Source: Prochlorococcus sp. MIT 1307
GTDB lineage: Bacteria; Cyanobacteriota; Cyanobacteriia; PCC-6307; Cyanobiaceae
NCBI RefSeq assembly: GCF_034092395.1
Contig: NZ_CP139301.1
Coordinates: forward strand, 1,736,001 to 1,800,000
Reading direction: 5' to 3'
Length of the DNA stretch: 64,000 nt
Shown: in pieces, positions 35,077 through 43,840 of the stretch
How the letters are laid out: every line of letters starts with the position of its first letter
Numbering within the stretch: the first letter of the stretch is position 1
Notes under the pieces: model-generated
The model's database searches: none
Seen by the model: only the letters and a program-made list of their open reading frames with translations
What the model was told of the DNA's origin: nothing
Made by a program: the position numbers and the translations under genes

Positions 35077-35572
35077 TTTTTTCTGGGTATCTAGATGACA
35101 TAAGATGTATATTTCGTAAAATGTATGTATCCATCAATAAATTATAGAAATAATAGCTTATATTTAAGCTATTATTTAGTGCCTCTTCAATAGTTTTTTG
35201 TCTCCTTTCTTTCTGAAGATAAGAGTCCAGCTTTTCTATCTCTTAGAACAACTTACTTTTTGGTTAATGGCTATTAAGAATTAAAATATATATCCATAGA
35301 ATTTATCGATTAACCTAGCCTTTCCCTCATCTTTCTATTGCCTTTTAGCGCTTCTATTCTTGTTTGATCAACAACATAAGAAACTCTTTAAAAGCTATCT
35401 TTTTCAACACCTTCTTTGATTCGAGTAGTTCTCTCTAGTGGATTTGTTCTCTTTTGCTATTGTTGCTAGCCATATTAGCTGATAAAAGATATTTTACCTT
35501 TTAGATGCCCCCAATTTATGGGGTTTATAGACCAAAGAAATGAATTTCTAATTTAGGGTTCTATATCTTGCC
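35077..35572. other. About 500-base AT-rich gap with hairpin
   Basis: No convincing ORF. A perfect inverted repeat lies at 35148-35177 (separate entry), and a CCCC/GGGG pair near 35508-35523 flanks AATTTAT. Nothing else could be assigned. Confidence 0.5.
35148..35177 (+). repeat. Perfect 13-base AT-rich inverted repeat
   Basis: AAATAATAGCTTA and TAAGCTATTATTT are exact reverse complements separated by TATT. It lies 70 bases after the tail-anchored protein gene and ends in a run of T broken by a single A (TATTATTT). It may be a bidirectional terminator or a binding site. No U-rich tail beyond the stem was seen. Confidence 0.6.
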
Positions 35573-35773
35573 GTGAAAGAGCTTCAGAAGCGAATTTACA
35601 AGAAATCGTCTAATTTATATAAGCCTCTAAGAAAGAATTTATTGGCTAATTTGAATAATTTTTATAATCAAAATCATTTGAATCAAAAGTATTGTTTGTT
35701 AATGAATATTTTAAGTAAAATTGACTGTCAAATTAAAAGCTTTTTTCATTATCGAATGATAGTGTCTGAGTGA
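35573..35773 (+). CDS. Lys/Asn-rich hypothetical ORF, 66 aa
   Basis: A 66-residue ORF starting with GTG. It is rich in Lys, Asn, Leu and Tyr, as expected of chance translation of AT-rich DNA, and has no recognisable domain. The Leu/Asn spacing could form helix. There is no clear ribosome-binding site. It is included with low confidence because it lies in a long gap. Confidence 0.3.
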   Translation: MKELQKRIYKKSSNLYKPLRKNLLANLNNFYNQNHLNQKYCLLMNILSKIDCQIKSFFHYRMIVSE

Positions 35774-35864
35774 AGAAATTGGAAGAGGGCAGTCAGTTAA
35801 ACTAAGTATTTCATTCTTTAAGTTTGGGTAAGAATCTCCCAATAAAACCCTTTTTCATTGTTAA

Positions 35865-36080
35865 ATGTATCGCTGGATACCTTTTGGGATGTCTGAAATG
35901 AGTTTGCAGAGCCCTCAATCTGAGAAGAGAGAAAACGTTCCACTTCAACGTAAAACCACATTGAAGTGGAGCAGTGATGGAGAATTGACTTCGGTTGATA
36001 TGACGAGAATTCTCGATAAGCTTGCCAAGTCTGAACTTACAGAATGTGACTTGGCATGCAAATTGGATGAACTGGCTTAA
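35865..36080 (+). CDS. Small acidic hypothetical protein, up to 71 aa
   Basis: A 71-residue ORF; starts at Met9 (35889) or Met12 (35898) are equally plausible. The N-terminal part is polar (QSPQSEKRENVP), and the C-terminal 30 residues (TSVDMTRILDKLAKSEL, then DLACKLDELA) look like a pair of amphipathic helices. Codon use looks less random than in neighbouring spacers. No family was recognised. It is followed by the small anchored protein at 36158. Confidence 0.5.
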   Translation: MYRWIPFGMSEMSLQSPQSEKRENVPLQRKTTLKWSSDGELTSVDMTRILDKLAKSELTECDLACKLDELA

Positions 36081-36157
36081 AACTAGAGCCAGTGAGCCTG
36101 ATGAAGGATAATTGAGAGGTCGTTTTTAGTTGAAGCTTTGAAAGCTATTAAAAAACA

Positions 36158-36397
36158 ATGAGAATATTAATTGCAGCGACTTGTCTTTTGGTTATTAGCT
36201 TTTCGGCTTATTTGTTTTTAACAGGATACCGTTCAGCATTTGAAGCTGATCAAGCATGTCATGCTGAAAAGTGGACTTTATATGAGGATAACTCTAGTTT
36301 TGGCTGTGATCATGACTTAGAGACGAATCAGTGGATCTTGTATGAAGTATTACCCAATCACAAGCCTTCTAAAGTGCTGAAACGCTTTCACTATTAA
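36158..36397 (+). CDS. Small exported or anchored protein with internal repeat, 79 aa
   Basis: A 79-residue protein with an N-terminal hydrophobic segment (AATCLLVISFSAYLFL) that may be a signal peptide or anchor. The mature part has two similar blocks, KWTLYED and QWILYEV, each preceded by a Cys/acid-rich stretch (ACHAEKW; GCDHDLETNQW), suggesting an internal duplication and a possible disulfide. It ends with a basic tail. The function is unknown. It lies in the gene-poor region. Confidence 0.55.
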   Translation: MRILIAATCLLVISFSAYLFLTGYRSAFEADQACHAEKWTLYEDNSSFGCDHDLETNQWILYEVLPNHKPSKVLKRFHY

Positions 36398-37165
36398 CTT
36401 ATAGGTTAATGATATGAGCTAAAGATATATTTTTGACTTCACTTTAGGCTATAGATTTCCTAATTGATTTTCTTTAACTGGGAAATCATAAGTTCTTAGA
36501 CCATAGTTTCTTTCTTGATAAGTATTTCATAAAGGAAAATATTTCACCCACGATGTCGTCCATATGATAAAGAAATATGAAAGACATTATGCTCACGCTA
36601 AAGATTAGTGATGTATGTAACTTTTTAACGCTCTAATAATCCTCTATTGGTGAGAAATCAGCCAATACAAGAGATTTCGAGAATATTTCAGTCGATCTTA
36701 GAGACTTTTAGTGTCTCCATTTTGGTTGAGTAAACCTACTTTTTTGTAGTAGATTTATATACGTTGGAGATGTTTGAGTATGAGTTGCGCTTAAAGCTTT
36801 CTGCTTGTTCTTAGCAAATATTCTTGGGAACATGTCACATTGTGATTACACTTACCACCAAAATTTACTTACGCCACTGATTTTGAAAAGAAGTTGTTTG
36901 AAATCTGCCATTATTTTCTTGTCATGTTGAATTATAGTTAGGGTGAGAAAGTTAATAAGAAAAGAGTTGAGATGTAGCATAAGAGCTTGTTTGAACTGCA
37001 TTATTTAACACTATCGCGTACATCTGTACGTGAATTAATTAAATCGAATAGATAGCTATTGGCTTAACTCCTAAATTTTTAAGTATAAATTAACTCAAAG
37101 CTTCCTGTCCAAATAAATAAAAACTCATCTATAACTAAATACAGTCTTAATCATTTGCTCAAGAT
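36398..37165. other. 768-base AT-rich non-coding gap
   Basis: No ORF above about 40 codons looks real on either strand. Structures seen: GAGAC/GTCTC with a seven-base loop near 36700, CTAC/GTAG around a T run near 36728, and a near-palindrome CGTACATCTGTACG at 37017-37030 (see findings). The region could carry small RNAs, but none was recognised. Confidence 0.55.
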
Positions 37166-37318
37166 CTAATGTCTTTTGTACCACCTTGATGTTTTTTTTG
37201 ATCTTTTGACCATACGAGAGCTTTTCCCTGAGAGGTAATCTGCCTCTGCATTGTTGAACCAAAAGCCAATAATTGAAATGATTATAACTATAAATAGAAG
37301 CCAAATATAGTTTTCCAT
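37166..37318 (-). CDS. Small single-span membrane protein, 50 aa
   Basis: A 50-residue protein with one membrane span near the N-terminus (IWLLFIVIIISIIGFWF), then a polar, strongly basic tail (SRMVKRSKKTSRWYKRH). The ATG is preceded by a good ribosome-binding site (GAGGAAG, six bases upstream), better than most ORFs here, which supports it. The frame is open further upstream without a better start. Its layout, an N-terminal anchor with a basic C-terminus, suggests a membrane-bound partner of nucleic acid or lipid, but this is conjecture. Confidence 0.55.
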   Translation of the reverse strand: MENYIWLLFIVIIISIIGFWFNNAEADYLSGKSSRMVKRSKKTSRWYKRH

Positions 37319-37596
37319 ACGCAACTTCCTCTGGCTTTTTGTTAGGTCTTGCACAACGAAGTATATTCATTCAACACTGAAATGCTCGTTCTTGTAAGGA
37401 GCCTTATTTATTTAGCTACTTCACTCAAGAAAAATGTCATTACTTTAATGGGCTTCTTACTCTGTTCCTAGCTATCATCTTATTAGAAGCATGCTGTCTT
37501 CCTATGGCTAGTTGTTTCGGATTATTTTCTATTTGTAATTGCCGTGGTCGCATAATCTAATCTTTGCTAGGAACGGTTATATCGATTGCAAAAACA

Positions 37597-37710
37597 ATGG
37601 ATACGATCTACCCCACTCTTACTGGAATAGCTTTACCTTTGCTTTCAATTTTAGGACTTGGTGAGCTACTCAATGAATTAAAACCTTCTCAGAATCGCAA
37701 GATTAGTTAA
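37597..37710 (+). CDS. 37-residue membrane peptide upstream of NdhF-like fragment
   Basis: A 37-residue ORF, MDTIYPTLTGIALP at the start, with one hydrophobic stretch (about 9-26) and a polar, basic end (KPSQNRKIS). Its stop codon overlaps the ATG of the next gene (TAATG), a layout typical of coupled genes. The length and layout resemble tiny subunits of photosynthetic and NDH complexes, but no family match is certain. It is too small to be sure from sequence alone. Confidence 0.5.
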   Translation: MDTIYPTLTGIALPLLSILGLGELLNELKPSQNRKIS

Positions 37711-38147
37711 TGTCTTCACTTTTGGACATCGCTTGGTTAATACCTCTTGCTCCGTTTATAGGAGCATTTGCTATTTGGCTTTTGCTTATTAGTTTTAATA
37801 GGACAATGAATAGGCTCAGCAAGCCTGTTTCTTACTTTCTTATTACTTGTGTGGCCGTGTCAACAGGCTTAAGCTTTGCCTTATTTGAGAAGAATCTATC
37901 AGGGCAGCTTTTTGATTTAGATTTAAATATAGCGAGTAAAACATTCCACTTTGGTTTATATGTAGATAGCCTTGCAAGCATAACTTCGACAATATGTAGT
38001 TCAATTATTTTGGTGATTATGATTCTTTCCTATTACTTGCTAAATAGGAATAAGGGGTATGTACTTTATTTTTCCTGTCTAGGTGCTTTATGCGGTTCAT
38101 TGCTTTCCTTTATTTTTAGTGGGAGCTTATTTCATAGACTCTTTTAA
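37710..38147 (+). CDS. NdhF/NuoL-like N-terminal fragment, 145 aa
   Basis: The 145-residue protein matches the N-terminal part of the NdhF (NAD(P)H-quinone oxidoreductase chain 5) family. Matching parts are IAWLIPLAPFIGAF, SFNRTMNRLSKPV and VDSLASITSTICSSI, and NKGYVLYFSCLGAL as in the 'GYV-FF' turn. Four membrane spans are expected (about 5-27, 40-58, 85-110, 115-138). NdhF is about 600-700 residues, so some 80% is missing. The sequence beyond the stop does not continue the protein in any frame. It is either a stable truncated gene or a decaying remnant; the full ndhF must lie elsewhere. Confidence 0.68.
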   Translation: MSSLLDIAWLIPLAPFIGAFAIWLLLISFNRTMNRLSKPVSYFLITCVAVSTGLSFALFEKNLSGQLFDLDLNIASKTFHFGLYVDSLASITSTICSSIILVIMILSYYLLNRNKGYVLYFSCLGALCGSLLSFIFSGSLFHRLF

Positions 38148-38272
38148 ATCCCATTTGAATGATTTTGTTGCTGATAGTTCTTACGTATAGCCTTGGAATA
38201 CATATATACTTATTTTAGGAAATATCTCATCAACTTAATCTCGCTTAGAGAAATCTTGCTTTTTACTCGAAA

Positions 38273-39508
38273 GTGCTAGTGCCTAGTAATACAGCTTCAG
38301 ATCTGCCATCACGAATAGCCCTTGTTCATGAATGGTTGTCGCCACAATCTTTTGGGGGAGCAGAGAAAGTTGTTCAGGCAATAGATCAACTTCTCTTAAA
38401 TTTTGGCTCCCAACCTGAATTGTTTGCATTGGTAGATGGTGAAAGCAATAGGGTTGGAAGTTGGTTGTTTGGTAGGTCGATCAAAACAAGTTTTATCCAG
38501 AAACTTCCTTTTGGAATTAGTCATGTACAAAATTATTTGCCACTTTTGCCTTTTGCGATTGAGCAATTTGAATTTAGTGAATACCCATTAGTTATCAGCA
38601 GTAGTCATCTTGTGGCAAAGGGTGTGCTTACTTCCCCTGACCAGCTTCATGTGAGTTACGTACATACGCCAGTGAGATATGCATGGGATCAGATGCATGT
38701 TTATTTGAAGAGTGCTTCTAAAACAAAACCTTGTTTACAGCCCCTTATCCGTTGGCAGCTGCATAAGCTGAGGCAATGGGATCAATTGAGCGGTGCAAGA
38801 CCTGACTATTTAATTGCCAACTCTCGGTTTACGGCTAAAAGAATATCCCGTTATTGGGGGCGCAAATCAGAAGTTATTCATCCACCAGTTTCAGTGGAAC
38901 GTTTTCGTTGGGATAAATCAAGAGATGATTTCTACCTTTGCCTATGCAGGCTAGTGCCTAATAAGAGAGTTGATTTGGTCGTCAGGGCATTTAATCAATT
39001 GAAACTTCCTTTATTGATTGTTGGAGATGGCCCTGAAAGAAAGTATTTGGAGAGATTGGCGGGTCCAACAATTCGCTTTTTAGGTCGTCAAACGTCTCTT
39101 CAAGTAGAAGAATTAATGGCGCACTGTAAAGCCTTTGTTTACGCGGGATTGGAGGACTTTGGTATTGCACCAGTAGAAGCAATGGCAGCAGGGGCACCAG
39201 TTATTGCTTTTGGGCAAGGGGGTTTGTTGGATTCGGTTCGGTGTGCAGCAAGAGGAGATTCGTCCCCTACTGGTGTTCTCTTCCCTGATCAAACGGTTTC
39301 CTCACTTTTTGCCGCAGTTGATTGGTTTGAAGAAAATAAGATTTGGGAAAAATTGCCGGCTGAGGTAATACGTCAATGGGCTGAGCGTTTTAGCAAAGAG
39401 GTCTTCGACTTTTACTTTGAGGCTGCATTACGAAAAGCCTGGCAAAGGCATCGTGGTTCCTGTGACGTTAAAGCGAGTGGCCCTGGGAACGTCTCACAGC
39501 TTCTTTAA
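38273..39508 (+). CDS. Family 4 glycosyltransferase
   Basis: A 411-residue GT-B glycosyltransferase of group 1 type. The N-terminal IALVHEWLSPQSFGGAEKVV is the acceptor-side glycine-rich loop. The donor-binding half has VSVERFRWDKSRDDFYL, LIVGDGPERKYLERLAG, and the E-x7-E motif in EDFGIAPVEAMAAGAPVIAF. It probably adds a hexose in exopolysaccharide or LPS O-chain synthesis. The start is a GTG. A sugar-phosphate transferase follows 136 bases downstream. Confidence 0.9.
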   Translation: MLVPSNTASDLPSRIALVHEWLSPQSFGGAEKVVQAIDQLLLNFGSQPELFALVDGESNRVGSWLFGRSIKTSFIQKLPFGISHVQNYLPLLPFAIEQFEFSEYPLVISSSHLVAKGVLTSPDQLHVSYVHTPVRYAWDQMHVYLKSASKTKPCLQPLIRWQLHKLRQWDQLSGARPDYLIANSRFTAKRISRYWGRKSEVIHPPVSVERFRWDKSRDDFYLCLCRLVPNKRVDLVVRAFNQLKLPLLIVGDGPERKYLERLAGPTIRFLGRQTSLQVEELMAHCKAFVYAGLEDFGIAPVEAMAAGAPVIAFGQGGLLDSVRCAARGDSSPTGVLFPDQTVSSLFAAVDWFEENKIWEKLPAEVIRQWAERFSKEVFDFYFEAALRKAWQRHRGSCDVKASGPGNVSQLL

Positions 39509-39644
39509 TGGTATTGAGTGAGGATTCAATCAAAGCTTTTTTGAATTGACCTCAATTATTATTTGTCTTAATTCGCTTGTGGACTCTTTAAAAAGTTTCT
39601 ACGTATTGTCATTAGATCAATAGCTGCTTGATTTCTACAACTCC

Positions 39645-40292
39645 ATGGAAGATCTTAATTTGCAGCAGCGCCTTTTCGCAAGACCCGTAAAGCGGATCGG
39701 AGATGTTCTTTTTTCACTTGTCGCCTTAGTTATTACCTCTCCTTTATTTATACTCTTAGCATTATTAGTGAAACTAAGTTCGGCTGGACCTGTTTTTTAT
39801 ATACAGGAGAGGGTGGGTCGCAACTATTCGCGTTTTGGTTGTATTAAATTCCGGACAATGTTCGCAGAGTCTGATGATTTACTTTCTAATTTGTTGGATA
39901 AATCTCCTGAGCTTAAGAAGGAGTTTGAAAGAGATTTTAAACTTCGAGAAGATCCTCGAATTACACCTATAGGGAAATTTCTTAGGCGATCTAGTCTCGA
40001 TGAGTTACCTCAATTGCTCAACATATTGCGAGGTCAAATGAGTCTTGTGGGACCTAGGCCCATAGTTGCAGATGAGATCCCGAGATATGGAGACTCTATG
40101 AATAAAGTGCTATCAGTTAGACCAGGCCTTACGGGCTTATGGCAAGTCAGTGGAAGAAATAACCTTAGTTATCAAAGAAGGGTTCGTTTGGATTTAATTT
40201 ATTCAACTCATAGAACAATTCTTTTAGACATAAGAGTAATAATTCGTACTTTTGGTGTTCTTCTTTTGCCTAGAGATAGAGGTGCTTATTGA
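39645..40292 (+). CDS. Undecaprenyl-phosphate sugar phosphotransferase
   Basis: A 215-residue member of the bacterial sugar transferase family (short, WcaJ/PssY catalytic type). It loads the first sugar-1-phosphate on a lipid carrier at the membrane. Motifs are an N-terminal membrane segment (LFSLVALVITSPLFILLAL), FYIQERVGRN, CIKFRTMF, GKFLRRSSLDELPQLLNILRG and SLVGPRPIV, with the Asp-Glu pair in the fifth. It lacks the long N-terminal membrane domain of the WbaP type. It pairs with the glycosyltransferase, making a small polysaccharide locus. Confidence 0.92.
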   Translation: MEDLNLQQRLFARPVKRIGDVLFSLVALVITSPLFILLALLVKLSSAGPVFYIQERVGRNYSRFGCIKFRTMFAESDDLLSNLLDKSPELKKEFERDFKLREDPRITPIGKFLRRSSLDELPQLLNILRGQMSLVGPRPIVADEIPRYGDSMNKVLSVRPGLTGLWQVSGRNNLSYQRRVRLDLIYSTHRTILLDIRVIIRTFGVLLLPRDRGAY

Positions 40293-40299
40293 GCTATCT

Positions 40300-41223
40300 T
40301 TATAGAAAGTAATTAAGTAAAATACCAATTATTGCAATCCAAGCAAATTCAAGCCTTAGAGTAAGATTAAGAATTCTCTTCACTGATTTTATACTTGCTT
40401 CTGGTGAGTTTTTGGCTAATAGTGGTTTAATTGTCAATTTCTCTTGATATCTATTTTTACCTCCCATTTTTACTTCAGCACAGTGTGCATATATTGCTTC
40501 TGAGATGCCTGCATTTGGTGAACTATCTTGCGACCCATCTACCCAGGCTGAATGTATAAGAGACGGCATTTTTTGAAGAGGTTGACTTACTAATGGCAAT
40601 GTGAGTAATACAATTCTGCTCGGAATCCAAGTGAGTACATCATCAAGTTTGGCGCCAGCAGTTCCCAGCCACTGCATTCGTCCATGCCGATAGCCGATCA
40701 TTGAATCAATTGTGCTACTTGCTTTGAAAACCAGGGCGAATGTTAGTGGACCTGGTAGATCTGTAGAAATATTCCAAAATGATGCACCTATAATCATCCA
40801 AAAAAGAGGAGCAAAGATTCCGTCGACTGCATTTTCGCTAGCCGTTTCGGCAGCTGCTCTTAATATTTCTGATTCTTCTAATTGCCAAACATCTCGTCCA
40901 ACTATATAACTTAGTTTCTGACGCGCTATTTGGAGTTGTTCTTTATTGGAGCCTTCGGGGAGTGCTTCAAGGACTGCTAAAACGCTTTCTCTGAGGCTCC
41001 GAGCGGCAAGAGTACTAGCAAGTCCAATGATTAAAATTATTGAACCAACGTAAGATAAAAGAGGTAAATTAATTAATGCTATTTGTTCTAAAAACCATCC
41101 AGTAAGTCCACTCAAAAATATCAGAATGAATGTAATTAATAGGCCTCCAAGTCTTAACCCTAAAATATTATCTCCTGCTAATTTCTCAGTATATTTTCTC
41201 AATGTTGAAATAAGCCTCCCCAT
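40300..41223 (-). CDS. cobD: Adenosylcobinamide-phosphate synthase CobD/CbiB (start uncertain)
   Basis: This membrane enzyme joins cobyric acid to aminopropanol in B12 synthesis. Motifs are RHGRMQWLGTAGAKLDDVL, TASENAVDGIFAPLFW and four to five spans. The ORF from the first ATG (41223) gives 307 residues but lacks the family's conserved opening. That opening is encoded just upstream in the same frame (LDLLVGDPLWAPHPV), running back to 41310 with no ATG, GTG or TTG after the upstream stop. CTG (41313) or ATT (41310) would be needed as start, or the sequence has an indel. Reported conservatively from the ATG. Confidence 0.85.
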   Translation of the reverse strand: MGRLISTLRKYTEKLAGDNILGLRLGGLLITFILIFLSGLTGWFLEQIALINLPLLSYVGSIILIIGLASTLAARSLRESVLAVLEALPEGSNKEQLQIARQKLSYIVGRDVWQLEESEILRAAAETASENAVDGIFAPLFWMIIGASFWNISTDLPGPLTFALVFKASSTIDSMIGYRHGRMQWLGTAGAKLDDVLTWIPSRIVLLTLPLVSQPLQKMPSLIHSAWVDGSQDSSPNAGISEAIYAHCAEVKMGGKNRYQEKLTIKPLLAKNSPEASIKSVKRILNLTLRLEFAWIAIIGILLNYFL

Positions 41224-41309
41224 ATATGCAACCGGATGGGGAGCCCAGAGTGGATCTCCTACAAGCAGATCCAGAGCTGCGGAAACTATTACCAGAGTGA
41301 GAGCATAAA

Positions 41310-42320
<1,011 letters not shown>

Positions 42321-42455
42321 TTACAGGTTTAGGGCAAAGCTTAAGCAAAAGTCTTCTAAGGTCAGAAAACCTTGATTTAAATATTTCAATGGTGAGTTGA
42401 GTTTTGCACTATTGGTGTTCGAACAAGTCAATTATTTTTTAATTAATTTTTTTAT

Positions 42456-43058
42456 TTAGGCTTCGTTCGGGTGCGCAATCACTTTGTCAATCAATCCATA
42501 TTCTTTGGCTTCGGAAGCGCTTAGAAAGTAGTCGCGATCAGTATCCTTTTCAATTTTCTCAAAAGTTTGCCCTGTCATTTCTGCCATTGAACGATTGAGC
42601 ATCTCTTTAATGCGAAGGATTTCTTTGGCTTCTATTTCGATGTCACTAGCCTGTCTTTGAGAAGTGCCACCCAATGGTTGGTGAATCATGATTCTGCTGT
42701 GAGGTAGTGCAAGCCTTTTCCCTTTTGTTCCTGCTGACAGGAGGAACGCCCCCATTGATGCGGCTAGACCTACACAAATAGTGACCACATCACTTTTGAC
42801 GTACTTCATTGTGTCGTAAATAGCTAGTCCAGCTGTCACTGAGCCTCCTGGACTATTGATATAAACGAATATTGGCTTGCTGCTGTCTTCTGAATCTAGG
42901 TAAAGCATTTGAGCAACAAGGCTATTTGCAACTCCATCAGTTACCTCTTGCCCAAGAAATAAGATTCTTTCTGCACCAAGCCTGGTATAAATATCTACCC
43001 ATCTCTCTAATTGACTACCTGGAAGACGGTAGGGAACACTAGGGGTACCAATAGGCAT
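42456..43058 (-). CDS. clpP: ATP-dependent Clp protease proteolytic subunit ClpP
   Basis: This 200-residue serine protease subunit has all catalytic residues: Ser101 in [11 protein letters not shown], His126 in MIHQPLGG, and Asp172 in EKDTDRDYF. The N-terminal section [14 protein letters not shown] is the axial loop. In cyanobacteria ClpP3 and ClpR form one mixed ring; the neighbouring ClpR makes that assignment likely here. The two are 65 bases apart on the same strand. Confidence 0.95.
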   Translation of the reverse strand: MPIGTPSVPYRLPGSQLERWVDIYTRLGAERILFLGQEVTDGVANSLVAQMLYLDSEDSSKPIFVYINSPGGSVTAGLAIYDTMKYVKSDVVTICVGLAASMGAFLLSAGTKGKRLALPHSRIMIHQPLGGTSQRQASDIEIEAKEILRIKEMLNRSMAEMTGQTFEKIEKDTDRDYFLSASEAKEYGLIDKVIAHPNEA

Positions 43059-43123
43059 TTTAAAAGAAAGTGAGTGTTTAGAGGTGGTAAAAAATAGCTC
43101 TTTTGGAAAGGGCTTTTGAGGAT

Positions 43124-43795
43124 TTATTTGATAGGAGGTGTGCCTGGTAAATCCTTTCTGCTACTTAGAACTCGATCTATCAGGCCATACTCAACCGCGG
43201 CCTTTGGACTTAGATAACTCATTCGATCAGAATCTTTTGATAATTGTTCAACACTTCGTCCAGTATTGCTTGAGAGGATTTCAAGCATTGCTTGTTTGTT
43301 GTGTATCACCTCTTTTGCACGAATCTGGATATCAGTCGCTTGCCCTTTTGCTCCACTTCTTGGTTGATGAAGAACAATTGAGGCGTGAGGAAGAGCAGCT
43401 CTTTGCCCTTTTGTGCCAGCAGAAAGAATTACTGCTGCAGTTCCCATTGCCTGTCCAATGCAAATCGTATGGACGGGTGGCTTCACATACCTCAAGGTGT
43501 CACATATGGCGAAAGCTTCTGTTTCAAAACCCACTGCATCTCCTGTGTACCAGCTAGTTCCAGTTGAGTTGATATAGAAATAAATGGGTTTTTCTGCATT
43601 GTCGAACTCCAAATAAAGAAGTTGGGCAATGATTAGTTCAGTGACATCCATGCCAAGTTGTCTTTTGGCATCGTCATCAGAAAACAAAGGAAGCCCTAAA
43701 TAGACAATCCTTTCTTTTAAGAGAAGTGATGGCAGATCTGGTGGGGGTGTGCGCATCACGGTTGAATCACCGTAGTAGGGAGCGGACACCGTCAT
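43124..43795 (-). CDS. clpR: Catalytically inactive Clp protease subunit ClpR
   Basis: The 223-residue protein aligns with ClpP over its length, but the active serine is replaced by glycine ([15 protein letters not shown] where ClpP has [15 protein letters not shown]; Gly118). The equivalent His (LHQPRSG, His143) is still present. An insertion, [16 protein letters not shown], follows the first core strand, as in cyanobacterial ClpR. It partners ClpP3 in a mixed protease ring. The ATG at 43795 was chosen over an upstream TTG. Confidence 0.93.
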   Translation of the reverse strand: MTVSAPYYGDSTVMRTPPPDLPSLLLKERIVYLGLPLFSDDDAKRQLGMDVTELIIAQLLYLEFDNAEKPIYFYINSTGTSWYTGDAVGFETEAFAICDTLRYVKPPVHTICIGQAMGTAAVILSAGTKGQRAALPHASIVLHQPRSGAKGQATDIQIRAKEVIHNKQAMLEILSSNTGRSVEQLSKDSDRMSYLSPKAAVEYGLIDRVLSSRKDLPGTPPIK

Positions 43796-43840
43796 ATGCA
43801 GCAAAACTTTTTGGGATCTGGAGCCTAGCGGGCTACAACC

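Noticed and set aside
37371-37596. Small RNA or gene between 37.37 and 37.60 kb
   Set aside because: No ORF or clear fold was found; the area is simply AT-rich.
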